From assembly GCA_963789885.1 (NCBI GenBank), contig CAWBNB010000033.1:358990-422989 (forward strand): a DNA stretch of 64,000 nucleotides, in the 5' to 3' direction. Position 1 is the first letter of the stretch. The number at the start of each line of letters is the position of its first letter. Of the stretch, positions 45,360-55,098 are shown one piece after another. The notes under the pieces are model-generated. The model did no database searches, had not been told where the DNA came from, and saw nothing but the letters and a program-made list of their open reading frames with translations. Origin of the DNA: DATEDA01 sp963789885 (GTDB taxonomy: Bacteria > Pseudomonadota > Gammaproteobacteria > Burkholderiales > SG8-39). Both the position numbers and the translations under genes were made by a program.

Positions 45360-48300
45360 TCAGCGCAGGACTTCGCGCCAGGCCTTCCGCTTGGCGGCGA
45401 AGGCCGTCGATCGACCCGGTTCGTCGGCGACGGTGGTCTCACCGGCGCTCGTCCGGATCAGGCCCTTGATGCCCGAACCGACCCGGATCATGTTCACCCG
45501 GCTCGCGAGTGCATCGCCGAGGAACCGGCCGGCATAGGTGCTGCCCGGGATGAAGCTGCCGGTGCGGTAGTCGAACGCGTACAGCCAGCTGTGGCCGCCC
45601 GGCAGGCACACGTCGCCGCCGTCCGGGATGTTCGACGTCACCGCGAGCACGCCCGCCGCGAGCGAGGGGTTGGTGATGATCCGCTCGCCGGCGTCGGGGA
45701 AGTCGACATACCAGCCCTTGCCCGTGTTGAAGTCCACGGTGTTCTTGGTGACCTTGACGGTGCCGGCGGCGAGATCCTTGGTCACGGTCTGCTGGGTGAG
45801 CAGGGACCGGCCGGTGATCAGCGGCGTGGCGGTGCGGTCGTCCTTGAGCGCGTACAGCGTCTGCTTCGCGGTGGCGCTGGGGAACGCGCCGGTCACGCCC
45901 GGGATGTCCTTGTCGCCGAAGTAGCGGCCCGTGCCCACGTAGACCACCCGGTTGCCGCCCACGACCCCGAGCTCGGGCTCGGAGGTAACCTGCTGCGGCT
46001 TGCCGGCGGGATCGAGCAGCAGCGCGAGCTTGGTCACTTTCCAGCTCCCGGTGTCCGACCCGGAGAGGTCGAAGCGCCAGACGTTCCCGTACAGGTCGCC
46101 GCCGTAGACGTAGTCGATCGTCGCATCGGTCGTCGGGCTCGACGCGAAGGCCGAGATGTACGCCAGCCCGAGCGGGTTGTTTTTGCGGTCGGTCGGGTCG
46201 ATCGAGCCGTCCTGCGAGTCGACCGTGGTCAGATCCTTGATGATGGATCCGTCCTTGGGGTTGAGCACGAAGAGGTGCCCGCGGCCGTCGCCCCCGGTCT
46301 CGTTGCCGTTCTCGTACCCGGAGGTGGCCAGGACGACCCATCCCGCCGCTACCGTCTTGGCGATGATCGGGCGCCCGAACGTCCAGCCGACGTTGGCCTT
46401 GTCGGTCGAAGCGGTGGTGCTGTTCGGGAACTCCCACATGATCTTCGTCGCGGCCCCCGCTTCGTCGCTGACGCTGGAGTTGGTCGCGTTGATCGCGTAG
46501 TACCCGCGTCCGCCCTTGCCGAGGCCGCCGACGACCATCGTCGCCCAGTTGGACGAGCCGGTGCTCGTGTTGTTCGCCTTGGCGAGGTCGATGTCGCTCG
46601 TGTACGGTGTCGCGTCCACGAGGAACCGGTGGATGAAGAACTCCTTGTCCGCCTGGTTCCGCAGGCCGGCCGTGGTGAAACCGGTCTGCGCCTGGAAGCC
46701 GAAGCTCGGCACGTACGACCACATCTCGGCGCCGGTGACGGAGTCGAAGACGTGGACCATGCCGTCGTTGCCGGCCACGAACAGCACCTTCTTGCGCGAG
46801 TTGGCGCCCTTGCCGTCCGCCCCGGACTTGTACTCGGCGTATCCCTCGTCGGCGAAGTTCGACCGCGGCTCGCGCACGTACAGCGGCTCGGCGTTTACCA
46901 GGTCGCCGAGGACGGCGACGTTGTTCGGGACGACGTTGTTCTTCCACTGTCCGGTGGCCGGGTCCTTGCGGGGGCCGCGGCTGCGCAGATACTGGCCTTC
47001 GCGGCTGCGATCCCCGCGCAGCCAGTCGACCACCCAGCTGCCCTGGATCGCGGTGCTGCCCACGGTCATGCCGTTGAGCCCGGCTTGCTGCTTCGCGACG
47101 TTGAGGTTCGCCCACTGGAACGGGATCCCCCCGCGCGGCGGCGGCTGCGGAATCGACGGCGCCAGCGGGTTCGGATCGGGGTCGTAGGTCACGACGAGGC
47201 GCGTGGTCCAGTCCCGGTCGGCGAGCTGCTTCTGCGCCGAAAGCGGCCAGGCCGGGGTCGTGCTGACCGCGCCGGTGATGAGGTCGATCGTGAAGGCGTT
47301 GACGTCGCCCGACCACGCGCCGGCGTTGTAGCTCGTCTGGTAGGTGAAGTTGTCGCCGGCGGTCGGAATCGCGTTCGACACCGACACCGCCGCCGCCGCG
47401 CCGCCCTTCGCGACGACGTTGTTCACGACGTCGAGCAGGGCGTTACGCGTCTCCTCCGGCGAGTCGGCCCTGAGCATCGTGCCGCGGCCGTTGATCGTCG
47501 CGTGCCACAGCTCGTCGATCGCCGACGGGTTGCGCGCCATGTTGCGCGAATCGTTCATGTTCCAGTTCGGCGCGTTGGTGTACGGGTCGGCGTTCTCGTT
47601 CGGATACGCCGAGTTCGCGAACATCCACCCCGACAGCCCGAGCACCAGGCCGTAGGTGTTCATGTGCAGGTTGGTGTTCTTGTCCGCGTCCGGCGCCAGG
47701 TCGTTCTGGTCGACCGGCACCCGGCCTTTCTGCAGGTCGGTCCGGAGGTTGGTCGAGTAGTAGTACATCGCCATGTCGGCGAGCGTGTCCGACCACTTGT
47801 CCTTGTAGGGGTCGGTCAGGACGATCGTCGGGTCGGCGTTGTACTGCTTCGTGAAGGGGTTGGCCGTGGGCGACGCGTTGTCGTCGTTGGCGTACGGATT
47901 CGTCGGACCGCCGTTCGTGGCGAAGCCGTCGGTGATGATGAACCCGGCGTTGAACTGGCAAGCCGCCGTAATCGGCGCGCCGCTGTTCGTCCGCATGTAC
48001 TGCTTGCCGAGGTAGTCCAGCGTCTCGCGCGTCGGCGTGCCGCCGTCGCCCTTGAGGTTGTAGGTGAGACCGATGACGCGGCGCTCGTTCTTCGTGAAGT
48101 CGCCGACGGTGTCGAAGTCGAACATCGTCACGTTCTGCGGATTGTTGAACGTGAACATGCCGGCGCGCAGCGCGTTGAGGCCGTCGAGCGAGTTGCCGAT
48201 GGCCGCGTTCAGGCTCATCGTGCGCTTGCGGTAGTACTGGAACCAGTTGGCGAAGTTCTGGATCTCCTCCGCGTAGGTGCAGGTCGAGCCGGCGCAGTCG

Positions 48301-49495
48301 GTGCGCGAGGCCGCCTTCGGGTAGCTGCCGGTGCTCGACCGGATCTCGACCAGCTTGAACGTTTCGTTGTTGGGCCCGTTGGTGCTCGCGTTCGGGAAGC
48401 TCGAGTAGTTCGCCGGGTTGACGATCGTCGAGTTCGAGCTGATGAACACCCGCGCCGGGAAGTAGGGCATCGCCGCCTCGACGTGGTCGTAGTTCGACAT
48501 GTCGATCTGCGACTTGCCTCCGGTGTCCTGAGTCCAGGTGTTGCCGCGTCTGCTTGGCGGCACCTGAGTTGAGCCCGGCGCTGCCTGCGTTACAGGACGT
48601 GAGGGCCGCGGCGGAGTTGCCGATGCAGAGGAGGTCGTTGGCGGTCTGCCAGTTGTTGTCGCAGTTAGAGCCGTCGCCGGTGTTCTTGCACCGGCGGAAT
48701 TGCGAACCCGACAGGATCCGCATCCCGTCGTACATGCGGAAGTAGTAGCCCGCGGTCGTGTTCGACGGGACGTCCGTCGTCAGGTCGAGGGTGCCGGTGC
48801 CGTAGATCGGGTGGTAGCGCGCGGCCTTCGGGATTGGCGTTACCCGGCGTGCAGAGCCAGGTCGTGCCCGAGCCGGTCGCGGTCCCCGACGGGCAGCTCG
48901 TCGTGCCGTCGTTATAGGGCTTCCACGGCAGGTAGGTCACGGTCGGGTTGTAGTACTGCTTGTTGAAGTCCGGGCTGCGCATCGGGCCGAACTGCTGCGA
49001 CGGCGAGATCGCGAAGTGGTCCTGGTCCGCGTCGGGGTAGGTCCGCCGGTCGCCCGTGGTGCCGAGGTTGCCGTTGTAGTAGCCGTTCGGGAACAGCGCG
49101 ACGTATTTCTTCCACGTGCCGCTCGGGTTGCCGCCGTTGTTGAAGTTGGGCACGCCGGCCTGCTGCTTGTCGAGCTGGTTGAGGCCCCAGAAGCTCGGCG
49201 TCGTCTTGCCGTCCACCGTGCCCGAGCCGCTCGTGAGCCCCGCGGTGTAGTACCAGCCCGCGCCGTCGTTCGCGTTGAGCGAGAGCTCGTTGTCCATCGA
49301 GCCCGAGTCGTCGATCGCGAAGATCAGGTTCGGGTTCGGCCGCTTCTTGGCGGGCAGCGGGACGTCCGAGTAGTCCTTCGACGTCAGGTAGTTGTCGGCG
49401 ACCTGTGCCATCACCGGCGTCGACGGCCCGAAGGTCATCGCGTACGCGAGCCAGCCGACGAGGGCCTTCCTGAGGAACATTCGCGGGGCGTTCAT
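45360..49495 (-). CDS. pilY1: Type IV pilus tip adhesin/assembly factor PilY1; two frameshifts
   Basis: The reading starts at the ATG at 49495 (AAGGAG RBS) with MNAPRMFLRKALVGWLAYAM and a signal ending PVMAQ. An N-terminal von Willebrand A-like MIDAS follows (LIFAIDDSGSMDNELSL). Extra bases near 48835 and 48560 shift the frame. The C-terminal beta-propeller includes VLFVAGNDGMVHVFDSVTGA, WATMVVGGLGKGGRGYYAIN, YVYGGDLYGNVWRFDLSGSD and VYVGTGRYFGDKDI, typical of PilY1. Corrected length is about 1,378 aa. It sits at or near the pilus tip and works with the minor pilins encoded just upstream. Confidence 0.93.
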
Positions 49496-49581
49496 TTTGC
49501 AGCTCCTTCCTGTGTGCTCAATCTGCCGCCGATCGCGTACCTTGACGGTCGGGGCGGGCGAGCCTCCTTGTGTCTCTCTTG

Positions 49582-50247
49582 TCACTTGGAGATCACCGCC
49601 TGGGCGTAGGTCTCGGTGTTGCGGGGACCTTCCACCTTCACGGTGATCCGGTAGTTGATCTTGCGGATCTGGCCGAGGTCGGCCGAGCCGAGCTTGTTCG
49701 ACTGGTAGCCCGGGCTTTTCTGCTCGGCGTTGCAGCGGCCGTCGGCGTCGAGGTCGGTGGTGATCGGCGCGATCGGGAGCGGGCCGGAGAAGCACATGCG
49801 CTCGACGACGTAGCGGACCGTGTAGCCCTGGAGACCGCCGGGGTTCGGAATGGTGTACGCGTTGGCGGGGTTGCCCGCGCCTGTCCAGGTGATATTGGCC
49901 CCCTGGCCGGGCTGGTTGACGACCTGATCGGGCAATCCGTCGCCGTCGCTGTCCCCGGCCATGAACACGAAGTACTTGCCGGGAACCGGGTTGCCGCTGG
50001 TCGCGAGGTCCGCGGGGATCGCGGCGATCGCCGCCTCGATCCCGGCGTCCATCGATTGCGACGCGGACTGCCTGAACGACAGGTTGCCGGCGACCGCGAC
50101 CCCGGTGTCGGCCGAGCGGATCATCGACAGCCCGGCGAGCGTGAGCGCGACGAGGACGATCAGCGCGACCATCAGCACCACGCCGCGCTGGCGTCGCGGT
50201 GCGCCCGCCGGGATGCGGGCACGATTGAACGAAGTCATCGAAGTCAT
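49582..50247 (-). CDS. pilX: Type IV pilus minor pilin-like protein PilX
   Basis: The 221-aa protein has a short basic leader RQRG followed by VVLMVALIVLVALTLAGLSM, then IRSADTGVAVAGNLSFRQSA, the PilX N-terminal pattern. Unlike true pilins it has no Glu at mature position 5, as is common for PilX/GspK. DSDGDGLPD and DLDADGRCN resemble Asp-rich Ca-binding loops. It belongs to the tip-priming minor pilin set with PilW, PilV and FimT. It is 86 bases before pilY1. Confidence 0.9.
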   Translation of the reverse strand: MTSMTSFNRARIPAGAPRRQRGVVLMVALIVLVALTLAGLSMIRSADTGVAVAGNLSFRQSASQSMDAGIEAAIAAIPADLATSGNPVPGKYFVFMAGDSDGDGLPDQVVNQPGQGANITWTGAGNPANAYTIPNPGGLQGYTVRYVVERMCFSGPLPIAPITTDLDADGRCNAEQKSPGYQSNKLGSADLGQIRKINYRITVKVEGPRNTETYAQAVISK

Positions 50248-50257
50248 GACTGCTCCT

Positions 50258-51703
50258 TCAGGAACTCTTGCTGCCCCAGATGACGTTGCGCAGCGGGACC
50301 ATCGTCTCGTAGACGCGGTACCGGTAGCGGTCCCAGTCCGCCATGCCGGTGAGATCGATGCGCGGCGCGAGGCTGGCGGTGCCGTCCGGGTTGGTCCCGT
50401 CGGCCCACGCGCAGACCCGGAACGCGCCGGCGGCGCTGACGATGTCGCCGCCCGCGGTGCAGGTCGCCTTCGCCTGGATCGCGGCGCTCGAACCGGCGGC
50501 GCCGTACAGGACGTCGCGCTCGAGGTTCTGGCTGCGCGTCACGACCGCGATCCGCACCGCCTTGATCCGCTTGATGTCCTTCAGCCGCTGCTGCATGTTG
50601 GCCGGGACGGTGTTCAGCTTGCTCCAGTCCACGCCGTCGTAGACGCCCGAGGCGTCCGTCCAGGCTCTGATGCGCTGGCAGTCGGGGTCGGCCTGGGCCA
50701 TGGTCGCGTCGGGGTCGCACTGGAACCCGCCGACGGTGTCGCCCGGCTTCGGGCCGATGCCGTACTGGATCTGCAGCGACACGACGCCCTCGGCGATCGG
50801 CGTTGCGGCCGCGCCGGGCGCGCCGACGGTGAGCTGGTTGGTGGCGGGATCGACCTTGTACTCGGTCTGCGCCAGCGTGGTCCCCAGGTGGATCACCACC
50901 GGGAGGTCGGCGAACACGTAGCCGGTGGCCGGGAAGAAGCCGCCCGTCCCCGCGGGCGGGTTCTCGTCGAAGGCCGTGCCGGGATCGACCTTCAGCACTG
51001 CGTCGGGCTTGAGCGGATCGCTGCCGGGGGCGACCTGCACGTCGGAAACCTTGAGCCGCACGCAGTTCTTGTAACCGCCGGCGGGGAGGGTCAGATCCGA
51101 GGCCGGCTGCGCCACCATGATGATGTCGTTCTTGTTGAACACGGCGTTCTTCGGCGGGACCGCGGCCGTGTCGATGAATGGCGCGGCGTGCACGCGGATG
51201 CCCGCGTTGATGTTGTCCTTGTCGAGCGCAAGGCCCTGCCCCACGTTCGCCAGGATCTGATTCGGCGCACCGGACGCCGCGGACGGACCGTAGGTGATGA
51301 CCAGGGAGTCGGAGTTCGCGCCGTAGCCTGTTCCGCGATCGGTGACCAGCACCGGAACGGCGGGGATGCCGGGCGCGGCCGTCACCACCCCGGACTTGGC
51401 GGAGTACGTCGACACGCCGACCGGGCAGGCCGATTGACTGTCGTAGGTGTCAACGTCCCGGAAGAGGTACATGAGCCCGAGCCCGGCAAGGCGCAGCTCG
51501 CGCTCCATCGAGTACAGCGACAGGTGTCCGGCCGACTGCGCGTCGCCGCCGGCGACGCTCGTGCGCCGCTGGCTCTCGAACGTGGCGAAGACCTGGTACA
51601 TGATCACGATCGCGATCAGGCCGAGGACGAGCCCGACCAGGACCTCGACCAGGGTGAAGCCGCGCGACGCGGGCAGGTTGGAGTGGCGCATTGCGGTTCC
51701 CAT
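50258..51703 (-). CDS. pilW: Type IV pilus minor pilin PilW
   Basis: The 481-aa protein has the prepilin cleavage site SRGFTLVEVLVGLVLGLIAI (Glu5 present). FESQRRTSVAGGDAQSAGHL and SMERELRLAGLGLMYLFRD follow, the PilW helix region. It is longer than the typical 270-350 aa, with an extended beta-rich C-terminal domain (about residues 120-480). It shares the operon with pilV (stop/start 2 bases apart) and pilX (10 bases). Confidence 0.92.
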   Translation of the reverse strand: MGTAMRHSNLPASRGFTLVEVLVGLVLGLIAIVIMYQVFATFESQRRTSVAGGDAQSAGHLSLYSMERELRLAGLGLMYLFRDVDTYDSQSACPVGVSTYSAKSGVVTAAPGIPAVPVLVTDRGTGYGANSDSLVITYGPSAASGAPNQILANVGQGLALDKDNINAGIRVHAAPFIDTAAVPPKNAVFNKNDIIMVAQPASDLTLPAGGYKNCVRLKVSDVQVAPGSDPLKPDAVLKVDPGTAFDENPPAGTGGFFPATGYVFADLPVVIHLGTTLAQTEYKVDPATNQLTVGAPGAAATPIAEGVVSLQIQYGIGPKPGDTVGGFQCDPDATMAQADPDCQRIRAWTDASGVYDGVDWSKLNTVPANMQQRLKDIKRIKAVRIAVVTRSQNLERDVLYGAAGSSAAIQAKATCTAGGDIVSAAGAFRVCAWADGTNPDGTASLAPRIDLTGMADWDRYRYRVYETMVPLRNVIWGSKSS

Positions 51704-51705
51704 GT

Positions 51706-52185
51706 TCAGATGTTGATCTGCGTAACGGTCGAGAACACGCGTATGTCGTTGCCGGACCGCCAGCAGATGTTGACCGTCACGAGGTTGTTCGCGCCGATGA
51801 TGACCTGCGTCATGGCCGCGGCGTTCCCCGGCAGCGACCCCGGCAGGCTGGCGACCCAGGCGTCGCGGGCGGCGTTGGCGCCGGTGCCGCCGCCGCTGTA
51901 GGCGCAGGTCCCGTATCCGCCGAGGCCGTTGGTGCTGCCGTCATAGGTGCCGGCGGGGTTGTACTGATAGGTCGCCAGGTTCGAGACATCGGTCCACATG
52001 CGCGCGATGATCTGGCTCGCGAGGAAGCCGGCGTCGGCGCGCATCTTCGCTTCCGTGGTCGCCTTGACCGAGGTCGCCTGCAGGGCGACGATGGCGAGAA
52101 TCCCCACCGAAAAGATCAGGATGGCGAGGAGGCTCTCGAGGAGCGATATGCCTTGCTGTCGCGCGCGGGGAGGAATCGCGTTCAT
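51706..52185 (-). CDS. pilV: Type IV pilus minor pilin PilV
   Basis: The 159-aa prepilin cleaves in ARQQGISLLESLLAILIFSV (Ile1, Glu5), followed by GILAIVALQATSVKATTEAK and ADAGFLASQIIARMW, the PilV/type IV modification helix. The small C-terminal domain has a disulfide pair (GTCAYSG and NICWRSG). It lies 2 bases before pilW and 10 after the fimT gene. Confidence 0.92.
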   Translation of the reverse strand: MNAIPPRARQQGISLLESLLAILIFSVGILAIVALQATSVKATTEAKMRADAGFLASQIIARMWTDVSNLATYQYNPAGTYDGSTNGLGGYGTCAYSGGGTGANAARDAWVASLPGSLPGNAAAMTQVIIGANNLVTVNICWRSGNDIRVFSTVTQINI

Positions 52186-52195
52186 CTCGTTGTCC

Positions 52196-52741
52196 TCAGA
52201 GGCACTGCCGCGGATCGCCTGCCGTGGTGACCGAGGGATCGCATACCCGCACCAGGCCGCCGCTGCGCACCTGCACCCGGAGGCAGCGGATGTCGCCGCC
52301 GGCCGCGATGCACTGCCGGCTGGCGTGGGTGACGTCGATGTCGACGGTGATGGCGAGCTTCGTGACCGGATCCTGGGTCATGCCGAGCGACGTGAAGGTG
52401 ACGTTGGTCTTGTCCGAGGGATTGGGCGTGACCACCGCGTTCGCCGCGAGATCGGGTCCGCCGCCCTGCCGCAGAACCGTCGCGGTGTCGGCGACCGCGT
52501 ACACGCTCCACGCGTTGCCGGCGAGCGCGAGTTGGACCCCCTGCGTGTCGTTGCGCCGAACGGCCTCGCTCCGCGCGAACTGCAGACCCGCCATGATCGA
52601 CTCGGTGCTCGCGCGCAGCTGGCTGTTCTGGAGCCAGGTGCCGTACATCGGCAGCCCGAACACCATCAGGAGCGCGATGAGCGCAACAGTGATCATCAGC
52701 TCGATCACGCTGAAGCCACGGGCGGTGCGGGCGGCTTTCAC
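52196..52741 (-). CDS. fimT: Type IV pilus minor pilin FimT/GspH-like
   Basis: The 181-aa protein starts at a GTG (52741) and has the cleavage site ARGFSVIELMITVALIALLM. GLPMYGTWLQNSQLRASTES and IMAGLQFARSEAVRRNDTQG follow, the FimT/GspH helix. Later Cys (SRQCIAAGGDIRCLRV, VCDPS) probably pair. The start overlaps the pilE stop by 4 bases (GTGA), so the genes are coupled. It may also be named pilU/fimU in some genomes. Confidence 0.9.
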   Translation of the reverse strand: MKAARTARGFSVIELMITVALIALLMVFGLPMYGTWLQNSQLRASTESIMAGLQFARSEAVRRNDTQGVQLALAGNAWSVYAVADTATVLRQGGGPDLAANAVVTPNPSDKTNVTFTSLGMTQDPVTKLAITVDIDVTHASRQCIAAGGDIRCLRVQVRSGGLVRVCDPSVTTAGDPRQCL

Positions 52742-53170
52742 GCGCAGCTCCCGCCCTTGCGGATCACCCAGCAGTTGACCGGCGCGCTGCCCCAGCCGGT
52801 CTTGACGGTGGTGGTGCGTGCGCTGGTTCGTCTGATCGAGGGTGTAGGTGAAGCTCGCCACCGCCCCCGTCCCGGTCGCGGTGAGCGTGTACGTCGTCGC
52901 AGTGGGCGCGCAGGTAAAGGTGAAGTACTTGACGGTGGGCGCCGCCGGCGGCGTCGTGCAGATCGGCGCGCCGACGTAGGTCCGGTTGTCGAGGAAGTAC
53001 TGTTCCATCTTCACGCGCATGTCGGCGAGGGTCGAGGTGCCTTCGACCAGCTGCCCGCGCATGATGTAGTCGTTGTAGGAGGGATAGGCGACCGTCGCCA
53101 GGATCCCCACGATCGCGACGGCCGTCATGATCTCGATGAGCGTGAAACCGCCCTGTCTCTGTTTGCGCAT
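52738..53170 (-). CDS. pilE: Type IV pilin PilE; one frameshift
   Basis: The pilin has the class IVa site RQGGFTLIEIMTAVAIVGIL and ATVAYPSYNDYIMRGQLVEG. An extra C near 52815 shifts the frame; corrected, the end is RTTTVKTGWGSAPVNCWVIR and KGGSCA, with a C-terminal disulfide-loop Cys pair as in PilE pilins. Length is about 143 aa. Start ATG at 53170 with AAGGGG upstream. It heads the operon pilE-fimT-pilV-pilW-pilX-pilY1; in this position it is often a minor, rather than the main, pilin. Confidence 0.9.
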
Positions 53171-53422
53171 GGTCGTTTCCCCTTGCAAGGTGAGTGCATC
53201 TTAAGAAGGCCGGAAATCCGGTGAAAGCCCGGGCCGATGGTCGGGCAGTTCGGCGGGACGAACGGCGCCACCGGGCCGAAACAGCGGAACAATTTCACGC
53301 AGTTACGACATCGGCATGCCCGCTCGCACGCCCCGCGGCATGCGCCCTGCGGCGCGCGGCACAACGCCGGCGCCGCGGCCCCGGTTAGACAGCGGCGATC
53401 GCTTTGCGGTACCATCAAAGCG

Positions 53423-53839
53423 ATGGAATTTCAGGGTATTACGCGCGAATCGCTGGCCGATCTCCTGCGGTCGCACGGCATTGCGCCGACGCACCAGCGG
53501 ATCGAGATCGCGCACGTGCTATTCGAACGCAAGCAGCACCTCTCCGCGGAACAGATCCTCGCGGCGGTGAACGCGCGTCATGCGGAGACGTCGAAAGCAA
53601 CCGTGTACAACACGCTGCGCCTCTTCCTCGAGAAGCGGCTCGTCCGCGAGCTGATCGTCGATCCGACGCGCGTGTTCTACGATCCGAACACGGCGCCGCA
53701 CCACCACTTCTACGACGTAGTGACCGGGCAGCTCACCGACATACCGGCGGAGGCGGTGCGGATCACGGACCTGCCGGCGCTGCCCGCCGGCACGGTGGCC
53801 GACGGCGTCGACGTGATCATCCGTACCCGCCCGGCGTAG
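53423..53839 (+). CDS. Fur-family regulator, cysteine-free, Irr-like
   Basis: The 138-aa protein has a winged helix (THQRIEIAHVLFERKQHLSA, SKATVYNTLRLFLEKRLVRE) and a dimer domain with PNTAPHHHFYDVVTGQLTDI. There is no Cys at all, so the structural zinc CxxC pairs of Fur and Zur are missing. The triple His and overall length resemble Irr-type iron/heme response regulators. It probably controls iron or oxidative-stress genes. Divergent from the pilin operon and 52 bases upstream of the tRNA gene. Confidence 0.87.
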   Translation: MEFQGITRESLADLLRSHGIAPTHQRIEIAHVLFERKQHLSAEQILAAVNARHAETSKATVYNTLRLFLEKRLVRELIVDPTRVFYDPNTAPHHHFYDVVTGQLTDIPAEAVRITDLPALPAGTVADGVDVIIRTRPA

Positions 53840-53891
53840 GTCCGGGCCCGGTGGCCGGAAGCCGCCGTCACTAAAGGATCGCGAGCAAAAC

Positions 53892-53967
53892 GCTGCTGTA
53901 GCTCAGTTGGTAGAGCGCTTGATTCGTAATCATGAGGTCGCAGGTTCGATTCCTGCCAGCAGCACCA
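53892..53967 (+). tRNA. tRNA-Thr (anticodon CGT)
   Basis: The 76-base cloverleaf includes an encoded CCA. Acceptor GCTGCTG pairs with CAGCAGC. The D arm is GCTC/GAGC with AGTTGGTA. The anticodon loop TTCGTAA gives CGT (reads ACG). The T arm is GCAGG-TTCGATT-CCTGC. The anticodon stem CTTGA/TCATG has a T-T mismatch at pair 28-42; an A at position 42 would be perfect. The mismatch may be real or a base error. An integrase gene follows, so the 3' end is a probable attachment site. Confidence 0.93.
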
Positions 53968-53991
53968 AAAACAACTACTTACGACGCGGCC

Positions 53992-54030
53992 CGGGCGGGT
54001 TGTCTAATACCCGCCCGGTTTGTCTAATAC
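53992..54030. repeat. Hairpin with tandem TTGTCTAATAC repeats next to the integrase
   Basis: CGGGCGGGT and ACCCGCCCG (53992-54017) form a nine-base stem. The 11-base TTGTCTAATAC occurs at 54000-54010 and again at 54020-54030, 20 bases apart. It lies between the tRNA and the integrase stop (54037), so it may be a terminator, recombinase arm-type sites, or both. Confidence 0.5.
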
Positions 54031-54036
54031 GCGGCG

Positions 54037-55098
54037 CTATTTGATCGGGACGATTTTCGCCACTCCGCGGCGGTAGTGGCGCTGCGTGGTGGCCAAGCTG
54101 TCGTGCGCGAGAAGGCGTTGCGCCGTCTCGAGGTCGTCGGCGTCACTCGCCGCTTTCGCGCGGATGTCGTTCTCGCGGAAGCGTTCGTACCCGGCGGCAA
54201 GATGCTTCGCCATCGCGCGCCGCCACGCGCTACCAAATCCGCTGCGCGTCATGCTCGTCCCGGCGTCGGTTGGGAACAGCAGCGTGCTCGTGATCTCGCG
54301 TTCCTTCTGGTCTGCCACGATCGCACGAATCACGATGTCTACCGCCCAGGTGCGCTTTACCTTTGCTCGCTTCTTCACCTTGCCGGTGACAGTGTTGATC
54401 CAGCCGTCGCCCTCGGCGGGCCGCCCGAGCCGCAGCATATCGGCCTGGCGCAGCCCCGCGACGCGCTTCAGGACGCAGTAACACCGGAGCCATCGCGGAG
54501 CCGACTGCCGTCCAAACCGGGCAAGCTCTGCACTCTCGACGTACCGTTTGCGCGGCGACTCGCGGTTGCGGCGCACCCCGTAGCAGGGGTTCTCGGCAAT
54601 CGCCGGCCAGTCGTCGTGGCCGAGTCCCCACGCGTAGGCCGAGGAGAGGAGCGCGATCTCGCGGTTCGCGGCGACCGGCCGCCGAATGCCGTTCTTGTCA
54701 ACGCGCTTTTTGAGGTAGGCGGCGACGTGGGGGCGCTTGACGTGGTGGGCGAGCATCCGGCCGAACACCAGCTTGAGCTGGTCGGCCTCGAATAGATTGT
54801 TCTCGTAGGTGGCGTTCGCCCGTTGGCCCGCCTTTACCTGCTCCTTCGTCCACACCATGAAGTCGTCGAGGAGCTTCGCGACCGTCCCCGCCGTCGCGTG
54901 ACCCTCGGAGAGCCGCGTCCACTCCTCTTTCGCCGCGCGGTCCCATTTCCTGCCGAGCTTGTGCCAGCAGCCCTCACGATCAACGTAGTGGTAGGCGCCG
55001 TGCTTACGATAGACGCGCGACGGAAGGCCCTCCGGGTTAGACCGGCGTCTGGCGGGACGAAGACTCGCCCGGCGCAGGCGGCGTGGCTGAACGAGCAC
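54037..55098 (-). CDS. Tyrosine recombinase / integrase adjacent to tRNA-Thr
   Basis: The reading of up to 353 aa has an N-terminal arm part (SRVYRKHGAYHYVDREGCWH, KLGRKW), a SAM-like domain and a catalytic domain. Arg I is in KRVAGLRQADMLRLG, the HxxR box reads FRENDIRAKAASD with Asn for His, the later His is in LLAHDSLATTQ and the nucleophile Tyr in RHYRRG. It points toward the tRNA gene, as in tRNA-integrated islands. The GTG at 55098 is the furthest start, but a TTGACA at 55124-55129 and a nearby palindrome leave the true start uncertain. Confidence 0.85.
   Translation of the reverse strand: MLVQPRRLRRASLRPARRRSNPEGLPSRVYRKHGAYHYVDREGCWHKLGRKWDRAAKEEWTRLSEGHATAGTVAKLLDDFMVWTKEQVKAGQRANATYENNLFEADQLKLVFGRMLAHHVKRPHVAAYLKKRVDKNGIRRPVAANREIALLSSAYAWGLGHDDWPAIAENPCYGVRRNRESPRKRYVESAELARFGRQSAPRWLRCYCVLKRVAGLRQADMLRLGRPAEGDGWINTVTGKVKKRAKVKRTWAVDIVIRAIVADQKEREITSTLLFPTDAGTSMTRSGFGSAWRRAMAKHLAAGYERFRENDIRAKAASDADDLETAQRLLAHDSLATTQRHYRRGVAKIVPIK

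Noticed and set aside
45591..48572. Plus-strand 993-codon open reading opposite pilY1
   Set aside because: Val/Arg/Gly-rich antisense shadow of PilY1 without domain features.
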